From NCBI GenBank assembly GCA_022747635.1, contig JAKTNV010000011.1:20821005-20885004 (forward strand): DNA of 64,000 nucleotides. Reading direction: 5' to 3'. The DNA comes from Hetaerina americana (taxonomy: Eukaryota; Arthropoda; Insecta; Odonata; Calopterygidae). The notes under the pieces are model-generated. The model made no database searches and had not been told where the DNA came from. It was given only the letters and a program-made list of their open reading frames with translations. How positions within the stretch are numbered: the first letter of the stretch is position 1; each line of letters begins with the position of its first letter. The translations under genes and the position numbers were made by a program. This document shows positions 35,689 through 46,190 of the stretch, one piece after another.

Positions 35689-35690
<2 letters not shown>
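35290..35690 (+). mobile_element. LINE ORF2 C-terminus and 3' end, best-preserved copy
   Basis: An open frame reads KWTEKKTNEEVLGMVGEERG, then LLGAILWRQEKWLKGVLTGS, GILKTVIEGRMLGKRGKGRN and RIGILDGMTGGRKYSELKM. After the stop comes the family 3' tail (CGTCCATCCAAAAACCTACC) and a short AATA-type repeat leading into (TA)n. This is the reference copy for the family's last roughly 90 residues. The 5' side is truncated, as is usual for target-primed reverse transcription. Confidence 0.92.
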
Positions 35691-35692
<2 letters not shown>

Positions 35693-35738
<46 letters not shown>

Positions 35739-35755
35739 TATATATATATATATGT
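35693..35755. repeat. (TA)n microsatellite
   Basis: TA run directly at the 3' end of the LINE copy, possibly grown from its terminal simple repeat. Confidence 0.97.
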
Positions 35756-36084
35756 GAAGTATATGCCATTGCTCATTTTATAGATAAGGATTTATTTGGT
35801 CATCTACCGTTTGAGGTAGACCGTGGCCCGACATTACTGCAATAAACCCTTCTACAACTCAGTTTCGAGTATATATACGTATAAACTTGAAGGTGAAGCC
35901 TATCCTAACCTATCAAACCAAACTTAAATTTTGTTACTGGTTTACATTTTGGAATTAACGTTTCCGGGACAAAATTCTGGCTCAATAAGCGTGGCGTAAT
36001 TTATTCAAGCCATAAACTAAAGCCTGAATGATAGATTCCTTAGAGCTCATTTACATAAATATTAGTGACTGTTTTTAAATAGAG

Positions 36085-36330
36085 CGAGGTCCATGAGGCG
36101 TGAACCTTTAGGACCTGGTCTTTGAGGCAAGAGGATATGCGGATATTCAAATGCTTTTGAAATGTCGCTATGAAGAAGAATGCACGTAGGGGAAGACTAA
36201 ATAGAAAATTTTATTTACAATGGGAGAAGAAAGGAGGTTGTTAGGTCAAATTCGCCAAAGGATGAAAAAGTGAGTGGATTTGATTTAATGTGGAGGTAGT
36301 CGGATGTTCATTGCCGTAAAATTAAGGGAG
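36085..36330 (+). mobile_element. LINE ORF2 remnant (degenerate)
   Basis: GACCTGGTCTTTGAGGCAAG corresponds to ETWSLRxED of the family. Weak similarity continues through the purine-rich part to about 36300. Confidence 0.5.
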
Positions 36331-36932
36331 AATGTTTGGTTAGTGGATAACTTAAGTTTTTATAAACAAACACTAAGTTTCATGAGGAAGCGATGACTGC
36401 ATTCCTTAAGCACCTGTCGTAGTAATGAACCCCAGCTGTAGTTTCCTAACCGGGGCGTTTCATATTACGGGGCACTTGTGCCGCGAACGTCCAGTACAAA
36501 GTCATCATCAACAGAGATCACCTCGTGGAGGGAGGTTTTAGTTAGGCCTGAAAAACGACGAGTGTCATACACTTCGTTAAATTCGTATTTTTTGCTCATT
36601 TCTTTCTTCGCTTGTACGTACTTTGTTTGTGTGTAATTGTCGGTAATGCTATATTTGGGGGTTAGGTGATAGAAGGGACTATATCGACTCAATATCGACC
36701 CAGTAAAAGGTGATAAATACTCGTCAATACTTTCCACCTCAATTCATCCCGTCTCCAAACCCAATGCTCCTCATTCCTCTTTCTCCCATGGCTATCTTCG
36801 TAAAATCCCTCTTCTACCACGGCCTTCAACGTGTAGTCCGTTGAAAAATACATCGGTTTTTTGTTATGCCATATGATGAAATGATGTTAGACGTGAGTTT
36901 TAACCATGGGCGTTGCTTTCCTTATTTTTCAG

Positions 36933-37925
36933 AACTCAATTCGCCACAACCTGTCTTTGCACAACCGATTCATGAGGGTGCAGAATGAGGGCACGGGTAA
37001 GTCCTCCTGGTGGATGATCAATCCGGACGCCAAGCCGGGCAAGTCCGCGCGCCGGCGGGCCGCCTCAATGGAGACCTCCAAGTTCGAGAAGCGACGGGGA
37101 CGGGCGCGGAAGAAAGCGGACGCCATGCGAACGGCTGCCGCCGCCGCAGCCGACGGCACCACGCAGGGCCCCTCTTCAGACCACCTCGGCGGCGCTGGGG
37201 GCGGCGGATCGGGCGCCCCTCCGCACCACCAGCAACCGCCACCACCGCACCGCCTACTCCACGGCGGCGGAGGCCCCAACTCTACCCCCAGCCCCGCCTC
37301 CTCCACCGAGGGCCTCGACCAGTTCCCGGACTCTCCCCCCTCGTCAGGACTCCCGGGCGGACCCGGCACGCCTTCCGCCTCCCCCTTCGGAGGTCCCCCC
37401 GACTTTCGGCCCCGGGCCTCCTCGAACGCGTCCTCGTGCGGGGGAAGGCTCTCGCCCATACCGGCCTCCCTCGACTCCGACTCGTCTCCCGTCCCCGCGC
37501 GCTGGGAGAACGGAGGCGAGTACTCGTCTTACGACCGCTACGCCACAGAGCAGCTGGCCGGCAACCTGGCCGAGGGCATGAAGATCGGCGAGGCGCAATA
37601 CCTTGCGCAGCAGATGAGGCACAACGGTTACGTCGAGCAGCAGCAGTCCCCCGGGTCGCCGTTCCCGCCTCCCCCGCCCCCGCCCCCCGCCTACGAGGCG
37701 TACCACCTGCATCAGAGGCACCAGCAGAGGGGTATACCGCCCCTCGGGGGACACCTGGGGCACCTCCCTATCCGGCACGGCGGGAGGCAGCAGCAGGAGG
37801 TGGAGATGGTGGCGTACCACGGAATGGTGCCGAGTGGGTGCCCGATGCACCCGCACCAGCAGTGCGGCTGTCCCAGACCCATGGAGGCGTCGCCAGTCGA
37901 GGGCGCCATCCAGGGTCATTGCGAG
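36933..37925 (+). CDS. foxo: FoxO, exon with second half of forkhead domain
   Basis: Internal exon of forkhead box O, the nuclear effector of insulin/PI3K/Akt signalling; 331 codons, phase 0 at both ends. The acceptor is TTTTTCAG at 36925-36932 and the donor GTAGGT starts at 37926. It opens with [13 protein letters not shown] (recognition helix) and SSWWMINP (wing). The second Akt/14-3-3 site RRRAAS has its Ser at 37065-37067, the basic [12 protein letters not shown] lies at 37089-37115, and the third Akt site [11 protein letters not shown] has its Ser at 37422-37424. The remainder is Pro/Gly/His-rich linker. The intron falls just before NSIRHN, as in vertebrate FOXO genes. The first half of the forkhead and the first Akt site must lie upstream of this window. 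Coding sequence is GC-rich, so long shadow frames exist on both strands. Reading past the donor adds only an unconserved tail to 38006. Confidence 0.97.
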
Positions 37926-38041
37926 GTAGGTCAACTCAACTATCTTGGCCACAGATCCTGTGGGTCAGGTTGTTGCTCACTAGGGGACCTGGGGTTTCAC
38001 TTATGAGCGATAATTATCTATTCTCCTTTGTTAGGGTTAAA

Positions 38042-38340
38042 TGGGCGCACTAGTCTAGAGCGCTTGGCTACTAACTGGGAGGGGTTCGATTCCAGGTGAC
38101 GCCTCTGGGCACCTTCAAATTTGAAACATGCTGAGTGATTTTATCAGACCTTCCTGGGAAATCACAGGCCTCATATCGAAGGTTTCCTCAGGATTTTTGC
38201 CTATTCTAGCTTCGACAGAGGACCCACTCACTCAGGAAAATTGGCAGCAGCTCTGGTTCGGAACGACTTTATCTTTTCAAAAAATTGGAAAAGGATTCAA
38301 TTTTTTTGTAATTCCCGTAGTTCGTTAATGGGGATTTCCC
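38042..38340 (+). mobile_element. tRNA-derived SINE (family S3)
   Basis: A box TAGTCTAGAGCG (38051-38062) and perfect B box GGTTCGATTCC (38093-38103), with a tRNA-like acceptor start GGGCGCAC, followed by a non-tRNA body. Sense orientation within the foxo intron. Confidence 0.85.
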
Positions 38341-38599
38341 GATAGTTACGATAGTCCTTTTGGTTGTGAGTATGGGGATCTACTTATTTCTCAAAGCTAC
38401 TAGTCAGTTTACAATTCCTTGAAATATGCGCATACCGGCTCCCATTATGATGATAATTGGTGTAGAACTTGATAAATGGGGATCAGATTGTTGCGGTGAT
38501 TCTGGTGTTACCTTCTACCTTAATGGCTCCGGTTCAATTGCCGTCGTTGGCAGAATTTGACAATTTTATCCCGTTCCTTGCTTGGTGTGTTATGTGGAG

Positions 38600-38645
38600 A
38601 GAACGTCTAAGTGGAGAAAGCCGTCCGTCAGATGGGTCGTTAAAT
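38600..38645 (-). mobile_element. SINE family S1 fragment
   Basis: GCCGTCCGTCAGATGGGTCG is the reverse complement, with two changes, of the conserved S1 body at 12780-12800. Confidence 0.6.
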
Positions 38646-40147
38646 TTTGACTCCTCTGCGCCTTCCCTTAGCACAGTGAGCTAGTGGATTTTCTCTCCAA
38701 AGCTTCCGAGTTTTTTTCTATCCTTCCCCAATTCTTTGTAAGTCGTGCCTCTACCGAAGTGTATTAATTGTGGTATTATGTAGGGCCTATTAATTTTGCT
38801 CTGCGTAGTTCCATCCATATCCTCCCTTGTCCAGTGAATAACTGTTGACAATTTACTGAAGATTTGCCTTGCTGGAAACCCTTCATGCATAAGTATTAAA
38901 AAATATTTTTTTCGGGATTCTTTTCTGTCTCGCACGTTGACCAATTCCCGTTAACTAATCATAGCTTTTTGAAATTTTCGGGAAAATTATTTATTTGGCA
39001 AGGATTAAATAATATTTAGGAGAGATGGATGGAATATTCCTGCTGAATATTTTGAACATTTCTGTGACATAAAATCTGAAATGCCATTATGATAATTTTA
39101 AAAAGACTCTGCCTCATATTTCAGCATTAGTCCTTAAAATATTGTGAGAAAACGGCAAGCTAGGCTTTTTTTGACGAAAGTATTGCTGGATAATGTTCTA
39201 TTTGGTAGTCTCATTCCTTTAAGAAAGGTTCTTTAATGTAATGACCATAAAGATGCCTTGCGATGATTATTAATTAATACAAATATTTCCCATGTAATTT
39301 GCAGGAAAATGAAATCGTATGTATTGTTATCGAATGCACCCGTCCGTCTGACCCCAGTTTATATATCACTCGCATTATTAAGTTAGGAAAAAAATGGCAT
39401 TAGCTGAGACCGATTGGCAGGGGGGGGAGGAGTTGCGAGTTCCTTGTATCACGTGAGAGAGAGAGAATATATAAATTGTTAGTCCAAGTGGAAGTCTTAC
39501 AGATGGTGTAGTGGAAGACCTAAGAATGCGAGGCCTACAGAGATGGAAGAAAACCTTTTAAGATGGAACATTGCGAGATGAAATCACCGAGTTTTCCAAA
39601 GCCGTACTTTTGTCCTTGAGGAGATCTTCCTCGGACAACAGGAGGGGGGAGGGAGTGGGGAAAAGACCTAAAAAAAGAAGATTTCCTATTAGTACGTGGC
39701 GCATATTATTTGGTCTCCCTGGGTGAAATCTTGTTATTCTTTAGATCGGATCTTGAACGCTATGGTGTTCCCCACTCTTTATAAGAAACGGGCGTAATTT
39801 CTAGCTCCGACACATTCGGTGATTTTTCTCGATGCTCTCCTATGTGTTGCATTCATAGGAGTTCCTATTGTCGCCCCTAGATATCCAGTTGCTCATCTGT
39901 GCACTTTTGTCTAGCCCAGGACGTTTATGTTGCTCGAACAATAACCAAATCCCGACGAAGTTTTTTAAGCAAGCGAGGGAAAAAGTGTTACGAATCTCTT
40001 CAAACTTGTGGACGTTGTTACATTGTAATTTATGTATCACCTTCATGGATAGTCCTGGATTCGAAGACTCCTTCTTTTGAATTATGTTGCATTACGCTAT
40101 AGTATATGGGCAAGTTCATTACCAAAGCTCTTTCTCTTTAATGTAAA

Positions 40148-40286
40148 AATATCAGAGTGTAAAAATCATTCGCCTTTACTGGGATTCGAACCAAGATCCC
40201 TCAAAATCCGGTCGAGTGCTTTAGCCACTTAAGCTATCGAGGCGTCCTCTTAAACTCTGAAATTTTTATTTTTACACTCTGATATT
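40148..40286 (-). mobile_element. tRNA-like element with 19-bp inverted ends (family S4)
   Basis: AATATCAGAGTGTAAAAAT (40148-40166) is the exact reverse complement of 40268-40286. Between them, on the - strand, lie an A box (TAGCTTAAGTGGCTAA, 40221-40236) and a perfect B box GGTTCGAATCC (40182-40192). Related, more worn copies occur at 61240-61380 and 61795-62010, the last sharing the flank GCACATTAACAGATGACTCC. Confidence 0.8.
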
Positions 40287-40904
40287 GTGGCATTGAAATG
40301 CACATTAGCGGATGACTCCGTTAAAAGTTACTGTTGCGGCATCTCCCGCAGTTTCTTTGGAATTTCTCTTTCTCTTTGGCTATCTATTTCAGTCCATCTT
40401 GAATCTAGCTGAAATTCTAATCTTAAGGTTTACTTAACCACACTAAGAGAACATGCTGTAATTGGAAATTACTATTAATTAAATAAATTCGCTATTAAAA
40501 GTTGATGCATGGCTCCTTTTTTCATGCGTTCTGATATCTTTGTTGACCTAATATTTGTAATAATATCAAATTCTACTGTCTGAATGAATTGGAGTACAAT
40601 ATTAATGGAGGAATGACACTACATGGTAATTTTTTCTATATGTAAAAATTTCCATTCGTATTTTTCTGAGGTTAAACTAGATGTACTTACAGATACGATC
40701 ATACATGCCCGGTGTAATACGAAGTGCAAACATTGAAAGATTTGGGCATGTTTAGTCACAGATTCATGCACCAAAAAATGGTGTTGCCACCCCCGAGGCG
40801 CCAACCATTATCTCTGTCTTTTTCATTTCTTTATTCATACAGCTAAAGATGTACAAAGAGGCAGGAATGTATTACAAGCACCTTAAGGAAAGGCATAAAG
40901 AAAA

Positions 40905-40990
40905 TACTAATAAAAACTAAAGTATGGACTTGAGGTTTCTGTGGCTCGGAAACTTGGTCGTTGAGGAAAGGGAATCTTGTTCCCTGACAA
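40905..40990 (+). mobile_element. LINE ORF2 fragment
   Basis: The + strand reads CGSETWSLRKG, the conserved YGSETWSLRKxD segment. Similarity ends soon after. Confidence 0.65.
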
Positions 40991-41099
40991 ACTGTTCATT
41001 CGCTCAAATCACCTCCCATCGTCATTTTTCACTGCATGCTTCTAGTACTCATAGTTCATCCCAGGCATTCCTACGCCATCCTTCCCCTCCACGTTTCCT

Positions 41100-41420
41100 T
41101 CATTTCTAATCTACAGTAAAAATCTCACACAAAGATATTCGTATCCAATCATTTTTTCCGTTTTTTCTTGTAAAGTGTTCTCCATAGGTCATCTTCACCC
41201 ACTGTTCGTAGTACGTCTTCATTTGTTATTCTGTCTACCCATTTGATTTTCAATTGCACTACTTTTTCATTGTCATGTTTCCCCTCCTCCTCCTCTTTGT
41301 CCAGTTCTCCAGTCCAGAAGTAGCCTCCATATTTAACTCTTAACGAATCGCCTCCGTACGTCTATTTCAATTATAATTGTCGTGAGAAATTCTTTAGCAT
41401 GATAGAAAGCCACATTCGTC
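41100..41420 (-). mobile_element. LINE ORF2 C-terminal remnant
   Basis: The - strand reads KWVDRITNEDVLRTVGEDDL then WRTLYKKKRKK, preceded by an RRRFVKS stretch. The form is (S/K)WTDRxTNEEVLxRVxEKRxLLxTIxxRR. Antisense to foxo, ending about 120 bp before the next foxo exon. Confidence 0.9.
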
Positions 41421-41536
41421 GGGGCGTCCAAATATTTTTGGGCATTGATTTGGGGAATGAATCAATAATATACCTGTAAGTTTGGGAAACACTCATCTAA
41501 CCCGGTTTCTCACCCTTCTCTCTTGTCTCTCCGCAG

Positions 41537-42043
41537 TCCATGTCCCCGGGCCTTTCCCCGCCGCATCTGGGCCAGAACGGCGGCTACTCGCCCTCGGAGG
41601 CGGCTTCGGTGCCGCCCCCACCACCACCACCGCCCCCACCGCCTCCTCCACCGCCGCCCTCCACCTCGTCGGCGGGTGTCGCGTGCACGTCCCCGCCCGC
41701 GGGGGCCGTGGCCTCACCCGCGTCCGCTTCCTCCCCTTCGGCCCCCGCCTCCAGTGCCTTGCTGGCCGCCGCCAACCACTCTCCGGCGCCCGTGTCCCCC
41801 TCCTCGGCGTCCCCAGCGTCGTCAGCGGCGGCGGCGGCCACTGCCGGCCTCCCAGCCCCCAGCCCCTCAGCCGACGAGGGGGAGGCGGAGGAGAGGCGGA
41901 GGGTGGGTGGCAGGGGGTCCCTCAGGGCCTCGCGGACGCCCACCACGTCGCAGATGATGCTCGGCTTGCTCAACAACAACAGCCGGAGCAGCAGCAACAA
42001 CAACGAAGACTACATCTCGCAGCAACAGCACTACAACTATCAG
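41537..42043 (+). CDS. foxo: FoxO, middle proline-rich exon
   Basis: 169 codons, phase 0 at both ends. The acceptor is CTCTCCGCAG (ending 41536), the donor CAG|GTACGC (GT at 42044). It starts SMSPGLSPPHLGQNGGYSPS, then has a long Pro run, Ala/Ser-rich sequence, an acidic DEGEAEERRR patch, TTSQMMLGLLNNNSRSSSNN and ends YISQQQHYNYQ. The MLGLL motif resembles an LxxLL-type co-activator box but lacks the first Leu. This part of FoxO is poorly conserved. The assignment rests on matching phase with both flanking exons, clean splice sites and position. Confidence 0.88.
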
Positions 42044-42667
42044 GTACGCACGCCTCCTCGGTCCATTCTTGTCATCTTTCTGACAACTGTGCCTAAGACA
42101 GGCTCACTTTGAATTTAAGAACTTGGGAAGGGAATCTTTGTTTTAGAGCACAATATTCCAGTAAGTGTTGTCCATTCAGTTGTAATTTGAATTGCATATT
42201 TCAATATATCCCTTGTTCATCAGAACATGCTGGCAACGCTAAAAATCTTCCTTTGATCAGCAGTTTACTTACAATAATGATACCATACCATTGGTCCTCT
42301 TTAATGATTAATGTTAAAAATTCAATATAAAGCCAATTGAGAGTAGGAATCTTGAACATAATGCTAACGGTAATGGTGCTACATCTCAAGCTGTGTATAG
42401 AAGCTCTATGCACATGAGAGATACTTGGAACTGTGTGATAGTTTTACTGCATCCATAAAAATCCTGAGAATGTTTGAAAGATTAGCAAGTAGCCAAGGTA
42501 TTTAATATTAATCGGTTTTTATCTCTGTGTTCTTGAGATACATTACGTAATAGCTTAGCTAATTTTAGTTGCAAATATCCCTAATCAGCACGGTAATAGT
42601 ATTTGTTATGTTGTTGATGCAAAATGTATCCTATTTCACGTATAATTTTGTCGTGTAATCCTGCAAG
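42044..42667 (+). other. foxo: foxo intron, 0.6 kb
   Basis: GT at 42044. The 3' end is ambiguous: AG at 42666-42667, 42672-42673 and 42675-42676 all keep phase 0. No repeats were recognised inside. Confidence 0.85.
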
Positions 42668-43315
42668 GTTCAGCAGGTGTTGGCCGGTGCCCCATACCAG
42701 CAGCACGTAATGGACGACTTATCCCTCAACATCGAAGCCCTCCATGGAGGCTTTGACTGCAACGTCGAAGAGGTCATCAAGCACGAACTGAGCATGGACG
42801 GAAGTCTCGAGTTCAACTTCTGCCAGCAACAGCAACAACAGCAGCAGCAGCAACAACAACAACACCAACAACACCACCACCCTCAGCAGCAGCAGATGCA
42901 TCCGCTCCAGCACCAGCTGCACGCGCACCAACACCACCCCCACCACCACCCGGGTCACCACTTACACCAACAGCAACAGCACCATCACCAACACCACCAC
43001 CATCACCACCAACAGCAGCAGCAGCAACACCAGCCGCAGCAGCAACTCCATTTGGTACAGCACCACATACAGGAGGGCCACCTGGGCCACCACACCTTCC
43101 ACCAGCACCCCACCTTCCACCCGCATCACCACCACCATCACCACCACCTACTGCCGGGGGGCGGGGAGGTGGTGGCGGGAGGCGTCGGGCACGGCGTGGC
43201 GGAGCAGGACCTTTTGGTTGGTGCCGGGGCGGCGGGGCCCGCGGGGGTCGTTGGACAGCAGGGGGTCGTCCCGTTCGCGACGACAGTAGCGACGGGCCCG
43301 TCGTGGGTGCACTAG
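42668..43315 (+). CDS. foxo: FoxO, C-terminal exon with transactivation motif and stop
   Basis: 215 codons plus TAG (43313-43315), if the first acceptor is used. MDDLSLNIEALHGGFDCN (ATG at 42710) continues as VEEVIKHELSMDGSLEFNF to 42820. It matches the FOXO C-terminal transactivation motif (human FOXO1: LECDVESIIRNELMDGDTLDFNF). Then come a run of 13 Gln encoded by mixed CAG/CAA and His/Gln-rich sequence to about 43150, and a Gly/Val/Ala-rich tail ending PSWVH. The SWV end corresponds to SWVSG of vertebrate FOXO1, which confirms the stop. The His-rich expansion makes this end longer than in vertebrates. Confidence 0.95.
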   Translation, partial: VQQVLAGAPYQQHVMDDLSLNIEALHGGFDCNVEEVIKHELSMDGSLEFNFCQQQQQQQQQQQQQHQQHHHPQQQQMHPLQHQLHAHQHHPHHHPGHHLHQQQQHHHQHHHHHHQQQQQQHQPQQQLHLVQHHIQEGHLGHHTFHQHPTFHPHHHHHHHHLLPGGGEVVAGGVGHGVAEQDLLVGAGAAGPAGVVGQQGVVPFATTVATGPSWVH

Positions 43316-43322
43316 CGTCGTC

Positions 43323-43336
43323 TCCAAGGTGAGTGA
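43323..43336 (+). promoter_or_regulatory. foxo: consensus 5' splice site just after the foxo stop
   Basis: TCCAAG|GTGAGTGA is a near-perfect U1 donor; the GT is at 43329-43330, 13 nt after the stop. A 3'-UTR intron is likely (inference). The short distance would be compatible with escape from nonsense-mediated decay. Confidence 0.55.
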
Positions 43337-43339
43337 GCT

Positions 43340-46190
43340 ACGCGCGTGATCATCTCCATTGCGACTGGTCATCAGTACCACGTTCTGCTTGTCGGACCCT
43401 TTGGCTCTGGTATTCTGAACTGGGTCGAAGTTTGTATTTCAGCCTGCAGTCCAGTATAATTCCGCACCAATTTATACTGTATATTGTAGACTTTTATTGG
43501 AAACCATAGCTAATGGGACACATAACCGCCAGGTAGCAATGAATATAAGTAATATATAATGTAACTGGGCATGAAAAGAGAAGAAAGAAGTGGGTTGGGA
43601 AGAAATGGTGAGGACAAGTAACCACCAGATACACCAACCAGGGAAACTCTTGCTCGGACTTCTCGTCCTTTCATATTCTCCCGACAGTCAGTTTTCCTAG
43701 CAGACCCGAGGAGTCTTAAGTGAAACTTAGTTGAATAGATTAAGGTTTGTCTAGGAGAGAAATCTCATTCACAAGCTACCCTTTCACTCATTTTGGTGAC
43801 TTGGGACCTACCTTCCAAAAATGGTATGCCGTACAAGTATCACGAACTATGGTTTCCTCAATATATTGAGTGTACATTTAGTTTTCCATTATATCCATCG
43901 TTCATCAAGATGTAAAAACCCAGATGTGACCCATTGGTTTGCAACAGTCGCCGGTCACTGTTAAAAATCAGATCCTCTGGCTGATAAGAGGGTTGGCCCG
44001 GTGTCTTCAGTCCTACAACTGGATACGCTACTGTTAGAATCCGTTTATAAAAGTTAACAGTCAAAAGTGGATAATTTATTGCTCTAAGAAATGTAGTAAT
44101 TTTCCCCCTGATTCCTTATTGCAGAGATGTTATCGTTATAATAAATGTTGTCATTCCGGTACTTCTCGTATCTCGTGCGATCTCCGCCCTCGCACATAAC
44201 GCGGTGACGGGCTAAGTGATTTCAAAAGGGCATAAGCGATTTTATTTTAGTCCAATGAGGCCCTAATTACTTTTTCTCTGACTTCTATCGGTTACCAGAT
44301 TTTTAGCCGAGCATCTAGTTTTTACTCTCCGTGGTAAAATAGTCGTTCTTCTTGCAGAACAGACCACTCGAACTATCCTCATTCGTCCCCGCCTGGAACA
44401 GCGGTACTTAATAACGGGTCACTGCGTCCATTTGAAATTCGGTTACAGTGACAATTATCACGTGATTACATGAGGAAGAACTAATGTCTCCTTCGAGTTA
44501 AGTGAGACATTTCTGCTGGGATTGTCCAGGCGTGGAATCCATGCTTATTATGTATAATTCAAGCTACGTGATCCAGAGGTATACTGATTTGCCCACGAAG
44601 TAGTGGAAACTAGCACGACGAAGAAGTATGTCCCTCCGACCCCAATGTGCAAATGCGAAGATCCATGCACCGTATTTTTTTTGTGAATTCTCGAAGCGCA
44701 AAGGGGTGATGGCAAGTTAATGGAAAACCGAATGTTTGAAAAAAAGAACATATATTGTTAGGCCCGTAGAAAATATCGTGCTCTACCCACATAAACATTG
44801 TCACGATCCTTTCCTACAATTGCAGGTACGCCAGTAAAGATGGCGACAGCTAGAACATGAAGGGATAATTAAGAAACGTAAGTCAAATAAGCAAAATGTA
44901 ATCTGGAAAGTGAAACTCGGAGAACTTTTGGAAGAAAATAGTTCTACCTCCAAGGAAACCATTTAAAAAAATGTTTCTGAAGTTGTTCCTTATTAATATA
45001 AGCTTTTAAACTTTAAAAAAAGTTAATACAAGTTTTACATCTCCCATGTTCAGGTTATGTGTATGTAATAGTATATATTTACTATGTGTAAGGTATTACA
45101 ATGGCGTCCGCGCTTATGTATAGGCCCATATACGTACATTTATTTACCCATATGTGTATTCCAAGTTTTCTTTAAGATCTGTGTGTTTGTTCAAATGCTC
45201 CCCTGTTCCGACTCGTAAAAATTGTATGGTTGCAAATGGCGCAGGATGGAAATTTCAGCTGACGCACTAATGTCCCATTGCCACTATTAATCTTAGTCTT
45301 TCTTTGGAGCGCGAATTAACGGGCTGTCGTAGAATATTCATTGGAGTATTTCACAATCCCCTATAGATTTCTTCAGTTTCATCCTTCGTAAAGATACTCC
45401 ACTAGTGCATTTCCTCACTGGACGAATTTTTATCAATGAGGAGAAAAATAACTGACACATGACCCCAAGGGTGCCGAACGTGATTACCTACGGCAGTTCA
45501 TTTTGGAGAAGGGATATTTAGCCAACGGTGTAACCTAAATAAAATAAAACATATAGCAATTTACAGTAGTTAAGTAGATTAGGAATGATATCGGACTACT
45601 ATAGTTTTGATATCGCATCGTGATTCCGTTCCAAAGATATTTTGTGGGTAACATCAAATTCTTTCCTGTAAAGATTCAAATAATACCTTCCTTCTGTCTC
45701 TTCATTATATTCGTAAAACTTAGCTAGAGATTATTAAGATACGAGTCAATATTTCTATATTTCGTATCTGAAAAAGATTTTTGGCTCAAATGGTAGTGGA
45801 AAGAGTGGTAATGGTGGTAATCGAAAGTTCTGTCTGGAATATGAATCTTTTCTTTGAATCAATGTCCCATGGCCTCTGTGGAGTGTACCTCGCCTAATTA
45901 CCTGAACAAAGCGCTCTTCAAGTGCTTGGGTTTGATGGAAGAATGAATGTCGACCACGAAGATTAAAATCAACCGCTATCAGGGGTACCACCGGAAACTT
46001 AAGGTAACTCATGCAAATATGTTATGCTCGATGAGCGAGTTGTGTCATCAAACCTTGCAAAAGATTTTCTTTTCGACGTCGGAAATGTTTATACATTACG
46101 AAAGAAGAAACCCATGACCGAAATGAGATGTTTTTTTAATGAGGGATGCGAGGGAAGAGAGGAACCTTAAAAAAGGTTCAATTGAGGGAT
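43340..46190. other. no recognisable feature
   Basis: If the 43329 donor is used this is intron; otherwise it includes the foxo 3' UTR. I see no convincing poly(A) site, exon or repeat. A 55-codon purine-rich patch at 43570-43620 is unremarkable. Confidence 0.4.

Larger units (their letters stand above)
37926..41536 (+). other. foxo: foxo intron, 3.6 kb
   Basis: GT at 37926 and AG at 41535-41536; phase 0. It holds a + strand SINE, a fragment of SINE family S1, a tRNA-like element with inverted ends, and LINE pieces. 38690-40140 has no recognised feature apart from a frame at 38681-38944 (-) of unknown nature. Confidence 0.9.

Noticed and set aside
37010..38053. 347-codon + strand frame overlapping the foxo exon, and - strand frames at 36929-37459 and 37344-37952
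   Set aside because: They are shadows of a very GC-rich coding exon: Arg/Pro/Ala-rich, with no domain, while the foxo frame has unmistakable forkhead and Akt-site sequence.
40182..40240. tRNA gene on the - strand
   Set aside because: Good B box but imperfect stems and related worn copies elsewhere; treated as a SINE core.
41482..42096. 204- and 144-codon + strand frames and a 139-codon - strand frame over the middle foxo exon
   Set aside because: Same reason: GC-rich low-complexity shadows; the foxo frame has matching phase and splice sites.
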